NCBI RefSeq assembly: GCF_023016085.1
Contig: NZ_JALKBF010000003.1
Span: forward strand, 112,876 to 176,875
Reading direction: 5' to 3'
Source of the DNA: Aliiroseovarius sp. F47248L
GTDB lineage: Bacteria; Pseudomonadota; Alphaproteobacteria; Rhodobacterales; Rhodobacteraceae
DNA length: 64,000 nt
The translations under genes and the position numbers were made by a program. The notes beneath the pieces were generated by a model. That model searched no databases. It saw only the letters and a list, made by a program, of their open reading frames with translations, and was not told the origin of the DNA. Of this stretch, positions 47,064 through 56,115 are shown piece by piece. Numbering within the stretch: the stretch's first letter is position 1; the number at the start of each line of letters is the position of its first letter.

Positions 47064-50000
47064 TGCGATACAATTGGCCAGGCCGCGGACGCGCTGGCAT
47101 CGACTTCGCCGCCCGTCGCCATGATTTCAATACTTTCATCGACATTCATGCGCCTGAGGGGCTTTTTGACGAGATTTTTGGTCATCGCGCGAATTATCTG
47201 CGCGTTCTTGAAGACCTTGACCTGTTCACTGATGCCAATCGCTGGATACCGCTTGGCCCAACCGGCATGATCAACGGACAGGCCACCGGCAATCCGGTCG
47301 TGGCGGGTCGGGTGCGCGATCTGAAGGTCGCACCCGATGGCAGCCGCGCCTATGCGGGGGCGGCCAATGGCGGGGTCTGGGTGACGTTGGATGCCGGGCA
47401 AAGCTGGGCACCGCTTGGCAGTTGGGGCGTGAACCCCAGTGCCGCTTCAGGCACCGGCGGACGCGTGCAATCGCTGACCATCGGCGCGCTGGATGTCGAG
47501 TTCGGGGCCACACCCGACGATGATGTGATCTATGCGGCGACTGGCGAGTTGACAGCCGTCGTCGGACGCACCCATTCCAGCAAACATGCGGGTATTGGCG
47601 TTCTGCGGCTGGATGGCGCGTTGTCGAACGCGTTGGCCAACGTGGGAACAATCCCATGGCTGCGCGAAGGCACGGCGATGCGCGGGGCAGGGATATTCCG
47701 GCTGACCCATGAACCGGGGGTGCCGCTGTCCTTTGAACCCACAGGTGCCAACGTGATGATCGCGGCAGCGTCGTCCGGGCTTTATTTTCGCGATGGTCCG
47801 TTTGTTGCGGACGCGCCATGGACCCGGATCGAACGCGCGCCGTTCAATTTCGACGCCGATACGTGGCCGCATGTGTGTGATGTGCTGTGGACCGGATCGA
47901 CCCCCAAACGCATCTATGCGGCCCTGACCCACAATGAAACAGGCAAGACGGCCGTTTATGTCACAGAAAGTGGCCCAGACAGCGATTATAGCAAGATTGA
48001 CCTGGATGGTGTTCGGCGCACCGCACGATTGAGCCTGGCCGTCGCACCGACAAACCCGGACGTGGTCTATGTGCTCGGCACCGGTGCACATAACCGCGCG
48101 CGGTTGTGGCGAATCGAAGGCACCGGGCCTGCCCGCGATGTCGATGACGTGCCGCCGGGGCTGTTCGGCAAACCGAAGATGGATGGCACCACGGTGAAGG
48201 TGGACGGAAACTCCTCCTACTACAACAATTCGGTGGCGGTCGATCCGGCCAACGAGAACATCGTCTACGTCGCTGGATCGACGATCCGGGTCAGCAATGT
48301 GTCGAACGCGAACATGCACAAGTTGACAATCAGCGGCACCCATGCGGCAAATGATTACAGCACGGATTTCAACACTGACAACGATCTTACTGCCCACACG
48401 GACCCCACGTTTTTCGGAGATAAAGCCCATGCCGATGTGCACGCAATCTGCCCGCTGACGGGCGAGGTTTGGATCGGCTGCGATGGCGGCGTATTCGTGG
48501 ATCGCGGTTCTGGCATGGAATCTCTGAATTATGGGTTGGCAATTTCGGAACCGGGCTTTTTGGCGTGTCATCCCGATGTGCCCGGCGGGCTTATTGCGGG
48601 CACACAGGACAATGGCCGGATCGAAAAGGTCGGCGGATCGCTCTGGCGACTTTGGCGCAAGGGTGACGGTGGGGGCGTTGCTTATCACGCTTCCAACCCG
48701 GCTTATTACATTGGCCAATATACCGAAGCCTCGTGGCGGGAAAACCGCGGGCGGTTTACCAGACCAGTCTTTCGAACCACGGTTGCTGCGGGCAGCGATC
48801 CGCCCGAAAGCGAAACCAAAGAAAACGATGCTTCGCTGTTTTACAGCGGGATTGCTGCGGTGGCTGGCGAGGTAGATGAAACGCGCATTGCCATCGGCAC
48901 GACGCGCGTGTGGTTTTCACCTGACTGGAACCCGGCAAATGCAGACAACACCTGGGTGACGCTGCCATCGGGCGAGGATTCCCGCAGCCCGGGGTCAGAA
49001 AATGACGGTCAAGATGCGTTCGGCGAAAACGAAAAGGCGGTGACGCTTCGCTGGGCACAACGTGGTGACGCGACCAATGACTTTGACGGGGCGCGGCTTT
49101 TGGTTCTGACGAACAGGAACATCTTTCAATACAGCTATGCAGCGGACGAGGACACCTGGACCTCCCACCGGTTTACCGAGGAGAAGATGAAGAACCGGAT
49201 CCGCAAGAATGAAGATATCGAACCCGGCCCATCAGAGAAGTTGCCTTATATCGGCAAATGGACCGATGTCTTTCCCCATGACCGGACGCGCGGCAGTCAT
49301 GGCTCGTTCTACGTCGCGACGACGTCCAAATCAAAGATGACGGACACCGGCGAGGTCGGCGAGGCGGACCGAATGGACACGCTTTGGTGGTTTGACGGCG
49401 AAGAGACATGGCACCCGACTGGTTTGCGCAATCAGGGGCTTGATCCGGTTGCTGGAACCTCGGGCACCAAGGCACCGCAATTCGCTGTCGTCGTCCATCC
49501 CGACAATCCGAACGTGGTTTTCGTCGGGGGCGGTGCGGGTGTGTGGCGTGGAGTTTTGAGTTTTTCCGGTGACACGCCAAGTTGGAACTGGACTGGAGAA
49601 CTGAACGGTCTGCCGCAGGCGGTCGTGCAGGACCTTGTGATCTACCGCGAGGGGGATTTAAGGCTGCTGCGCGCGGCACTGGAAAGCCGGGGGATTTGGG
49701 AGCTGAACATCTCGGATAGCTCAACGTCGGTGGGCAACACGTACCTGCGCGTGACCAACCTTGATACCCGTCAGGCCGAATTGGATGCCGCGCCGATTGA
49801 TCCTCTGAGCACCTCAAACCCGCCCGCAACCTTCACGCTGGATATGAGCCCGGATATCTATGTGCACGGATCAGCAGCGCTGCCGCCATGGGGCATGGGA
49901 GTGCTGCCCAACGAAGCACAGTTGTTCGACCGGACCGAGCGAGAGCGCATGCCGTTTCGGCTCAATCTTCGCCGATCACCCGGCACCTTTCCAACCTATG

Positions 50001-50431
50001 TGATGGTGCATCATCGGGACACCGATGCTCTGGCGGGCAATCAGGTTACGGTGGTTCTGCTGCGTTTTGCCAACGCGCCCATTGATTTGACCACGGTACC
50101 AATTGATACGCCGTGGCGTCAGGCTGTTTTGGCGCTGATGGATGGATCATCAAACACGCCGCCCGCTGGCTGGGCCTTGGCCGAACCGGGCACGCCCCGG
50201 CGCAACTTGACCGCGCCGGTTGAAGCCCGCGTTCCGCGCGCGGTCGAGTTTTCGGCTGATTTGACCCATCCAGTTACGGACGCCTCGGGTACCGATGACG
50301 AACTGTTGGTGGCCATTGTAAGCTCGACACGTGATCCGGTTTCGCTGTCACAGCTCAACCGCAACAATTTGGCCATGCTGATCCGCCGCAGTCGAAAGGT
50401 GGCGGCGCGAAGGTTCCGACGCCGAAGTTGA
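47063..50431 (+). CDS. Asp-box (BNR/sortilin-type) beta-propeller protein, last gene of the giant operon
   Basis: The 1122-residue protein has the repeating signature of Asp-box propellers: S-G/A-R-V-R-D-L followed by Y-A-G-A-A-N-G-G-V-W-V-T-L-D-A-G-Q-S-W near residues 88-115. Later come blade starts such as V-A-P-T-N-P-D-V-V-Y-V-L-G near 330, V-D-P-A-N-E-N-I-V-Y-V-A-G near 393 and H-P-D-N-P-N-V-V-F-V-G-G-G near 812. Such propellers commonly mediate protein or glycan contacts. The N-terminal 60 residues are charged and helical; the C-terminal 200 residues form another beta region. There is no signal peptide or enzymatic motif. It is translationally coupled to the gene before it. Confidence 0.8.
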   Translation: MRYNWPGRGRAGIDFAARRHDFNTFIDIHAPEGLFDEIFGHRANYLRVLEDLDLFTDANRWIPLGPTGMINGQATGNPVVAGRVRDLKVAPDGSRAYAGAANGGVWVTLDAGQSWAPLGSWGVNPSAASGTGGRVQSLTIGALDVEFGATPDDDVIYAATGELTAVVGRTHSSKHAGIGVLRLDGALSNALANVGTIPWLREGTAMRGAGIFRLTHEPGVPLSFEPTGANVMIAAASSGLYFRDGPFVADAPWTRIERAPFNFDADTWPHVCDVLWTGSTPKRIYAALTHNETGKTAVYVTESGPDSDYSKIDLDGVRRTARLSLAVAPTNPDVVYVLGTGAHNRARLWRIEGTGPARDVDDVPPGLFGKPKMDGTTVKVDGNSSYYNNSVAVDPANENIVYVAGSTIRVSNVSNANMHKLTISGTHAANDYSTDFNTDNDLTAHTDPTFFGDKAHADVHAICPLTGEVWIGCDGGVFVDRGSGMESLNYGLAISEPGFLACHPDVPGGLIAGTQDNGRIEKVGGSLWRLWRKGDGGGVAYHASNPAYYIGQYTEASWRENRGRFTRPVFRTTVAAGSDPPESETKENDASLFYSGIAAVAGEVDETRIAIGTTRVWFSPDWNPANADNTWVTLPSGEDSRSPGSENDGQDAFGENEKAVTLRWAQRGDATNDFDGARLLVLTNRNIFQYSYAADEDTWTSHRFTEEKMKNRIRKNEDIEPGPSEKLPYIGKWTDVFPHDRTRGSHGSFYVATTSKSKMTDTGEVGEADRMDTLWWFDGEETWHPTGLRNQGLDPVAGTSGTKAPQFAVVVHPDNPNVVFVGGGAGVWRGVLSFSGDTPSWNWTGELNGLPQAVVQDLVIYREGDLRLLRAALESRGIWELNISDSSTSVGNTYLRVTNLDTRQAELDAAPIDPLSTSNPPATFTLDMSPDIYVHGSAALPPWGMGVLPNEAQLFDRTERERMPFRLNLRRSPGTFPTYVMVHHRDTDALAGNQVTVVLLRFANAPIDLTTVPIDTPWRQAVLALMDGSSNTPPAGWALAEPGTPRRNLTAPVEARVPRAVEFSADLTHPVTDASGTDDELLVAIVSSTRDPVSLSQLNRNNLAMLIRRSRKVAARRFRRRS

Positions 50432-51214
50432 TCCGACTTCCGCCTGCTTCAGCACAGAGGCAATCAAAGTGAATAGGTGCGCCGCTTTCAAGATGCGGCG
50501 CGGGTTCGAGCCTTGAGGGTCTAAGGGAAACACACACAAGCCATTGCGATAGATTTTGTTGGCCACGTCATGCAGAAATACCCGTTTCGCATCCGTGAAG
50601 TTAGAACTGAAAATAGCCACAATCACTGGGTGAAGATCCATCGGCACGTCGAGGATATTGGCATCCGCCACGCTTTTTCAAACATTGCACGCCCTGACTA
50701 ATGTCCAGATTAGGGAAATCGAACAGCCAAAATACAGATGCCTTGAAGGAGAAATGATCGGCCGATAGTACGCTCATGGTTACGGAGGCCTCGCAAAATG
50801 TCGTCGTTGTTCAGGAGCGTCTTGACCCGAAAGACAGGTCAAGATCGGAAAACAAGGGGGTGTTGTCGGATGTATGCCAGTTCAGACCAGCAATAACGAT
50901 AGAAGGCATCGGCGGCGCTCGCAGTTAAAAAACCGATTGGGCGATCAGTGAGCGAGTTGGTAGTCCACGGCCTTCGTCCTTCTGCGACGATTTAGATAAT
51001 GTCAGCGTTAGATGCACCTCAGCGCAATGAAAGCAGCCATCGAAGGTGTTATCCATATGATCCCTTCCTCACGCTCTGATGACGATCAACGACGCTAGGC
51101 CGTCCCTTATGCAGCGCGCGGTTCAGAAAGCGACGAAGGCGGGTACACAGCCGACTTAGCCTGGCTCCCACTGCCCCGGGCGTCCCGGGGCAGTAATTGC
51201 AGAGGCCATCTGCA
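50432..51214. other. Intergenic region with hairpins, no convincing gene
   Basis: The 783 bases after the giant operon contain a minus-strand ORF of 107 codons (50348-50671) that overlaps the end of the propeller gene and has no recognisable homology. CTTGACC at 50821-50827 pairs with GGTCAAG at 50837-50843. A strong hairpin lies at 51171-51193. The rest is unremarkable. The stretch may be decayed sequence at a module border. Confidence 0.45.
51171..51193. terminator. Perfect 10-bp GC-rich hairpin downstream of the MDR gene
   Basis: CTGCCCCGGG (51171-51180) pairs perfectly with CCCGGGGCAG (51184-51193) around a 3-base loop, 22 bases after the stop of the leftward oxidoreductase gene. There is no T run on that strand, so termination is likely but not certain. 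Confidence 0.5.
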
Positions 51215-52216
51215 CTACACAGCCAGTGATTTATGAGCTGTCTCACCAACTGTCACGACGACATTGCCACGCTTATGTCTGGTATCAACATGGGCGTGGG
51301 CGGCCTTCATGTCACTGAACGCATAGTTTCTGTCGATGACTGGTTTGAAGACACCGCACTCGGCTAGGTTCACCACGGCCTCTAGGATTTCACGGCTTTC
51401 TGCTGCGACACCACCGACCATCTTCTTGCCCTTCAAAGCAGCTTTGAGGCGCCCGAATATCATGTCTGACGTTTTGCCTGCGATGAGGACCATCTTGCCC
51501 CCACGCCGGATGGCGTGCTGTGCTTGTGACCACGGCAAAGTTCCGATCGTATCGACGACCATGTCATAGTGTACGTCGGCTTCGACAATGTCCTGAGTCC
51601 GGTAGTCAATCACCCGGTCAGCCCCGATTTTGCGCACAAGATCCGCGTTGCTGGCGCTACAAACGGCCGTGACATGAGCGCCGAAGTTCTTGGCAATCTG
51701 CACGCCGGCCGAACCCACGGACCCTGACGCCCCGTTGATCAAAACCCTGTCGCCAGCCGTCACTTTGGCCTTGTTGACCAGGAAGTCATAGGCCGTTGTT
51801 CCACCGAACGGGATTGCGGCTGCCTCTGCGAAGTTGAGAGTGTTGGGCTTTATGGTGAGCTTTCCGTCCGCTGGCATGGTGATGAACTCGGCATGTGCGC
51901 CGAAGGACGCGCCGGGAAAGCCAATGACGGCATCGCCGAGGTGATACGTTGCGACGTCAGACCCGACCCGTTCGATTACGCCGGAGAACTCTGTTCCCAA
52001 GATCGATTTGCGCGGGCCGGTGATGCCGAAGACAAGCCGACCAACCAACCCGAGGCCCTTTGGCATGGTCAGGCTGCGTGCACGCCAATCCCCTGCACTG
52101 ACCGTCGTTGCGATGATCCTGATCAGAACCTCGCTCGGCGTCACGCCCGGTGTTGGAATTTCGACTTCTTTGATGACATCAGCAGACCCGTATTGGGTGT
52201 ATGAATAGGCAAGCAT
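51215..52216 (-). CDS. Zinc-independent MDR-family NAD(P)-dependent oxidoreductase (quinone oxidoreductase-like)
   Basis: The 333-residue protein is a medium-chain dehydrogenase/reductase. It has a GroES-like N-terminal domain (G-T-E-F-S-G-V-I-E-R-V-G near 75-85), the P-F-G-G-T-T-A-Y motif near 137 and a Rossmann N-G-A-S-G-S-V-G-S-A-G-V motif near 160 for NAD(P)H. The zinc ligands of alcohol dehydrogenases are not evident, so it is more like quinone oxidoreductases. It follows the DUF4386 membrane protein gene by 12 bases; a LysR-type gene reads away from the pair and probably controls it. Confidence 0.9.
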   Translation of the reverse strand: MLAYSYTQYGSADVIKEVEIPTPGVTPSEVLIRIIATTVSAGDWRARSLTMPKGLGLVGRLVFGITGPRKSILGTEFSGVIERVGSDVATYHLGDAVIGFPGASFGAHAEFITMPADGKLTIKPNTLNFAEAAAIPFGGTTAYDFLVNKAKVTAGDRVLINGASGSVGSAGVQIAKNFGAHVTAVCSASNADLVRKIGADRVIDYRTQDIVEADVHYDMVVDTIGTLPWSQAQHAIRRGGKMVLIAGKTSDMIFGRLKAALKGKKMVGGVAAESREILEAVVNLAECGVFKPVIDRNYAFSDMKAAHAHVDTRHKRGNVVVTVGETAHKSLAV

Positions 52217-52228
52217 CGCTATCTCCTT

Positions 52229-52951
52229 CTATGCCGCTACAGGTGCGGATTGAATGGGTTTGGGGGTGGTGCGGCTGCCGCGGATCAGCAGCCATAGGCC
52301 AAAGCTGATTTCGGACACTGTGACGATGACCAGCAGCGCGATGTAAGTGTAGTTGATGGCGGCGACATCGACGAAGGTGAGCTTGGCGATCCCTTGGACC
52401 AGATAGCCAAAGGCCCCGATGAATAGCCCGCGCCCCAGCAGATGTGGCACCACGTCTGTCTTCAAGATCAACCTCCCCAGCGCCAGAAGGTGGACACCGA
52501 AGAAGAGCTGCCAGACAAAGACGCCCATTGCATGCGCTTCAAAACAGAACTGGACGAGTGCATGGATCTGGGCGAGATCCCATTTCGTGGAAGTTGTCAG
52601 CAGGATGTAAGGCATGACCCACAGCAGCAGGTTGACCCCCATCACGGTGATCATACCGGCCCGAGAAATCAGGGCGACCATGGCCAACTTTGGTCCGACC
52701 TGTCGGAACATCTGATAGAGGATCGCAGTGATCGCCAGTTCGAACAGGATCACTGCGCTGTCAGCCAGAACGCCCAGTTGATAAAGGCCCCTGTTGTCCA
52801 GAAGATTCGCACTTGAGGTCGCGGCGTCGCTGGCCACGATCTGCATCGGGACATAGCCGATACTGAAACCTCCGCAGAAGGCAATGGCAAGGTACAGCGC
52901 GCCTGCGCTGCGGGACGCATGTGGGTCCCAGAGGTGTGTTGATTGTTCCAT
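52229..52951 (-). CDS. DUF4386-like multi-pass membrane protein
   Basis: The 240-residue protein has about six transmembrane helices and starts with H-A-S-R-S-A-G-A-L-Y-L-A-I-A-F, which matches the opening of DUF4386 proteins (S-x-R-x-A-x-x-x-Y-L). Function of the family is unknown. The ATG at 52951 has AGGACAGG upstream; a longer frame starting at 53059 would intrude on the regulatory region shared with the divergent LysR gene. It is the first gene of a pair with the MDR oxidoreductase. Confidence 0.75.
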   Translation of the reverse strand: MEQSTHLWDPHASRSAGALYLAIAFCGGFSIGYVPMQIVASDAATSSANLLDNRGLYQLGVLADSAVILFELAITAILYQMFRQVGPKLAMVALISRAGMITVMGVNLLLWVMPYILLTTSTKWDLAQIHALVQFCFEAHAMGVFVWQLFFGVHLLALGRLILKTDVVPHLLGRGLFIGAFGYLVQGIAKLTFVDVAAINYTYIALLVIVTVSEISFGLWLLIRGSRTTPKPIQSAPVAA

Positions 52952-53086
52952 GACCTGTCCTTTCAAGGTTGTGCCGTTTCGGGCCCATGGGAGCTGCGAT
53001 CGGTTTGATTGACCTTTGGAAAGGTCTACGCCTGTCTGCGATCTATGCGAATTGACCAATTCTACAGTTTTGATATGCAGATTTGC

Positions 53087-53974
53087 ATGGAATGGCGGTC
53101 GGTGAAGTTTGACTGGAACAAGGCCCGCGCGTTTTTGGTGACGGCGGAGGAAGGGTCATTGTCGGCGGCGGCCCGTGCCTTGGGCATGGCGCAGCCCACG
53201 TTGGGGCGGCAGGTTGACGGGCTGGAACAGGAGCTGGGTGTTGTGCTGTTCGAACGCGTTGGCCGTGGGTTGACGCTGACGCCGAGCGGGCTGGAACTGC
53301 TGGAACATGTGCGCGCGATGGGCGAGGCTGCGGGCCGCGTTTCACTGGCGGCTTTGGGGCAATCTCAGGCGCTGGAAGGGCCGATCAGCATTTCAGCAAG
53401 CGAAACCTATGCTGCTGTCTTGCTGCCGCCGATCGTGACAAAGCTGCGCAAGTTGGAGCCGGGCATTCAGGTTGAGATCGTCGTGTCGAACCACGCCAGC
53501 GATCTGCTGCGCCGCGAGGCCGACATCGCAATCAGAAATTTCCGACCCACGGAGCCTGACCTGATCGCCAAGAAGATCGGCATGGCGGACGCCATTCTAT
53601 ATGCCTCGCCGGAGTATATCGCGACGCTGGGCAATCCCAAGACGCCCTATGATCTGCGCCACGCCGATTTCGTGAACATGGACCGCACCGGCGGCATGTT
53701 GAAAGGATTGAATGGCCTTGGGCTTGGCCTGACCGAAGCGAACTTCCCGCTGCTTACAGAAAGCTATTTGGTGATGTGGGAGTTGGTGAAGCAAGGGGCT
53801 GCTATCGGCATTCTGGATGCGCAGATTGGGGATGCAGAGCCAGGTGTGGAGCGTGTTCTGCCTGATCTGGAACCACTGACCTTCCCGATCTGGCTTGTTG
53901 CGCACCGCGAACTGAACACCAGCCGCCGCATCCGGCGGGTCTATGATTTCCTGATTGAGGAGCTGAAGCGGTAG
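53087..53974 (+). CDS. LysR-type transcriptional regulator
   Basis: The 295-residue protein has an N-terminal winged HTH (F-L-V-T-A-E-E-G-S-L-S-A-A-A-R-A-L-G near residues 15-32, then Q-P-T-L-G-R-Q-V) and a LysR substrate-binding domain with D-I-A-I-R-N-F-R near 150. The start is uncertain: ATG at 53087 is used, but 53075 and GTG 53102 are possible. It is divergent from the DUF4386/MDR pair across about 135 bases and is the likely regulator of it. The inducer is unknown. Confidence 0.9.
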   Translation: MEWRSVKFDWNKARAFLVTAEEGSLSAAARALGMAQPTLGRQVDGLEQELGVVLFERVGRGLTLTPSGLELLEHVRAMGEAAGRVSLAALGQSQALEGPISISASETYAAVLLPPIVTKLRKLEPGIQVEIVVSNHASDLLRREADIAIRNFRPTEPDLIAKKIGMADAILYASPEYIATLGNPKTPYDLRHADFVNMDRTGGMLKGLNGLGLGLTEANFPLLTESYLVMWELVKQGAAIGILDAQIGDAEPGVERVLPDLEPLTFPIWLVAHRELNTSRRIRRVYDFLIEELKR

Positions 53975-53983
53975 AGGCCTGGC

Positions 53984-54697
53984 TCACGCGTATCGTATGC
54001 AGTGCATGCCCTCTGAAAAAGTGACATGCCTTTTGCGGAACGTCGAGCCGGCCAGCACTTTCGGAGCCGAGATCCGGTCCATTCGAAAATGGCGGAAATC
54101 CTGTCGGCCGGGATCCCAGGCGACAAGATACCAGAGGGGTGGCAGGATCAGCACAGCTTGCGGTTCGACCTCTCGATTGGTCGTTGCCCCTTTCGCATCA
54201 CGATAGTTGAAGTGCAGGAGATGTTTGTTGAGGAACCCGCCTTCAAATACAGGTAACAAAGCCGGGTCCATTTCGGTGACGTCAGAGGTGTCGACCTGCG
54301 GCGCGAGCGGGCCGACATAAAGACACTCCAGAAGGCGACGCAGATCCCGGACCTGATCGGGCGACAGAGCTTTTTCGATCTTTGCCAGCCCGGTATCGGC
54401 ATGACCAGAGAAGGGAAGCTGCCCCGCTGCCCGCATACTCGCCACGCTTATCACCAGTGCGAAAACTTCGGTCACGGTAAGCCGCGCGGCCGTTTGGATG
54501 GATCGTGTATCTATCGACACCCCGCCGCCACGGCCTTGTTCGGTTTCGATCAGGAAACCCTCATCGCGAAGGGCTGCAATGTCACGCAGGATCGTGCTGC
54601 GGGATGCTCCCACCTCGTGCGCGAGGCCCTTGATCGTCGCCGCACCGCTGCGTCGCAAGTAGCGCACAATCGCGTCCTGTCGTGATTTGCTGTTCAT
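53984..54697 (-). CDS. WYL-domain transcriptional regulator (YafY-like)
   Basis: The 237-residue protein has an N-terminal HTH of DeoR type (I-V-R-Y-L-R-R-S-G near 10, A-S-R-S-T-I-L-R-D-I-A-A-L near 31) and a C-terminal WYL domain with L-L-H-F-N-Y-R-D-A-K-G near 160 and P-P-L-W-Y-L-V-A-W-D near 188. WYL domains bind ligands such as nucleic acids or small molecules. The gene is divergent from the epoxide-hydrolase-like gene, with 85 bases between them, and converges on the LysR gene, whose stop is nine bases away. Confidence 0.9.
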   Translation of the reverse strand: MNSKSRQDAIVRYLRRSGAATIKGLAHEVGASRSTILRDIAALRDEGFLIETEQGRGGGVSIDTRSIQTAARLTVTEVFALVISVASMRAAGQLPFSGHADTGLAKIEKALSPDQVRDLRRLLECLYVGPLAPQVDTSDVTEMDPALLPVFEGGFLNKHLLHFNYRDAKGATTNREVEPQAVLILPPLWYLVAWDPGRQDFRHFRMDRISAPKVLAGSTFRKRHVTFSEGMHCIRYA

Positions 54698-54782
54698 GTG
54701 GGCACGATATCACGAAAGGTGTCAGATTATGGAACCTTTATGATCCAGACCATTGCTGAACATCAATCCAAAGAGGCAATTC

Positions 54783-55715
54783 ATGCTCAGCATCACAGAT
54801 TTCCCATCCCCAACATTCGTTCCCGTGAACGGCATAACCCTTGAGGTCTTCGAGGCCGGTCAGGAAAACAAAGGCAATCCGATCGTGCTTTGTCACGGCT
54901 GGCCGGAGCATGCCTACACCTGGCGCCAGCAAATGCCTGCTTTGGCGGCGGCTGGCTATCACGTCATCGTCCCCAACCAGCGGGGGTATGGCTACTCATC
55001 CTGCCCTTCCGAGGTCACGGAGTATGATATCACCAAACTGACGGGCGACCTTGCCAGCCTTCTGGATCACTTCGGCTATCGCGACGCTGTCTTTGTCGGG
55101 CACGACTGGGGTGCGAATGTCGTCTGGAACTTGGCGCTTTTGCACCCCGGACGGGTGCGAAAAATCATCAATCTCGCACTGCCTTATCAAACGCGGACCG
55201 AGATCCCGTGGATCGCGATGATGGAGGCTTTTTTTGGAGCCGATAACTACTTCGTCCACTTCAATCGCCAACCCGGCGTTGCAGATGCCATTCTTGGGGA
55301 AAACACCCCACAATTTCTACGCAATCTGTTTCGCAAGAACGTGCCTCTTGCGCCGCCTGACCCCGGCATGATGATGATCAATCTTGCCAAGGCAAAGGAG
55401 CCAAAAGGTGACCCTGTGATGAGCGAAAGTGACCTTGGTGTGTTTATCGCCGCCTTTGAAGCCAGCGGTTTCTTCGGCAGCATCAATTGGTACAGAAACA
55501 TGGATCGCAACTGGCACATTTTAGCGGACGTCGACCCGATTATTCGCAAGCCTGCACTGATGATCTACGGCGAACATGACATAATCCCGAAGTCGCAGAA
55601 CCTAGTTGAATTCGTGCCGGGGGTGGACGTTGTCAGCCTTGAATGTGGACATTGGATCCAGCAAGAGAAGCCCGCAGAAACGACCCGCGCAATTCTGGAC
55701 TGGTTGGCGGCTTGA
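54783..55715 (+). CDS. Alpha/beta hydrolase, epoxide hydrolase-like
   Basis: The 310-residue protein has the epoxide hydrolase HGWPE motif (residues 39-42 with Gly, Trp and Pro), the nucleophile Asp108 in V-G-H-D-W-G-A and the base His290 in C-G-H-W-I-Q. A Y-G-E-H-D segment near 265 supplies the acid. An aspartate rather than a serine in the nucleophile elbow fits epoxide hydrolases or haloalkane dehalogenases; the lid-domain tyrosines cannot be assigned securely. ATG 54783 is preferred to a TTG 30 bases upstream because AGAGG lies before it. The WYL regulator is divergent and likely controls it. Confidence 0.87.
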   Translation: MLSITDFPSPTFVPVNGITLEVFEAGQENKGNPIVLCHGWPEHAYTWRQQMPALAAAGYHVIVPNQRGYGYSSCPSEVTEYDITKLTGDLASLLDHFGYRDAVFVGHDWGANVVWNLALLHPGRVRKIINLALPYQTRTEIPWIAMMEAFFGADNYFVHFNRQPGVADAILGENTPQFLRNLFRKNVPLAPPDPGMMMINLAKAKEPKGDPVMSESDLGVFIAAFEASGFFGSINWYRNMDRNWHILADVDPIIRKPALMIYGEHDIIPKSQNLVEFVPGVDVVSLECGHWIQQEKPAETTRAILDWLAA

Positions 55716-56115
55716 GGACGCGATGGATCGCTTCGAGTGGCAATCCTGCGCCCCACATCCACCAGCCTCGGGCGGATTTTCTATTCGCCTGACTATTTGC
55801 CCTGTCTTTTCAAGTAGGTAGGCCAATGCATCCTTGCTTTCACAGGGAAATTTGCAATTTCAGACGTAGATTACCCCTGAAAGCGCTGCGAAATCGGGTC
55901 ACGATCCTGTCGTTCCCAGAAAATTTCGGTTGGATGAAGCGCCTATCTGCCTGTCCTTCGCATCCATCAGGCTGCAAGTGATGTACAGAATGCTGGATCG
56001 TGCCGGTGCACTGACAGGACACGTTTTGCATGGAACTAAGTGGAACAGTCCGCATGATCCCATGAAACGGACGGGCGCCTCGGTTCAAGAGCGCCCGTCG
56101 ACAAATGTGCTAGCC
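55716..56115. other. Intergenic region between the hydrolase and the polyol operon
   Basis: The 400 bases hold no convincing ORF or RNA gene apart from the terminator hairpin at 56071-56098. Confidence 0.5.
56071..56098 (-). terminator. Terminator hairpin of the polyol operon
   Basis: ACGGGCGC (56071-56078) and GCGCCCGT (56091-56098) form a perfect 8-bp stem with a 12-base loop, 17 bases after the mtlK stop on the minus strand. A short T run follows on that strand (CCGTTTC). Confidence 0.65.

Noticed and set aside
50504..50516. GGTTCGAGCC resembling a tRNA T-loop
   Set aside because: No acceptor stem, anticodon arm or D-loop could be matched around it.
50348..50671. Minus-strand ORF of 107 codons at the end of the giant operon
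   Set aside because: It overlaps the end of the propeller gene, and no family or strong start signal is visible. It could be a small gene or gene remnant but was not supported enough to list.
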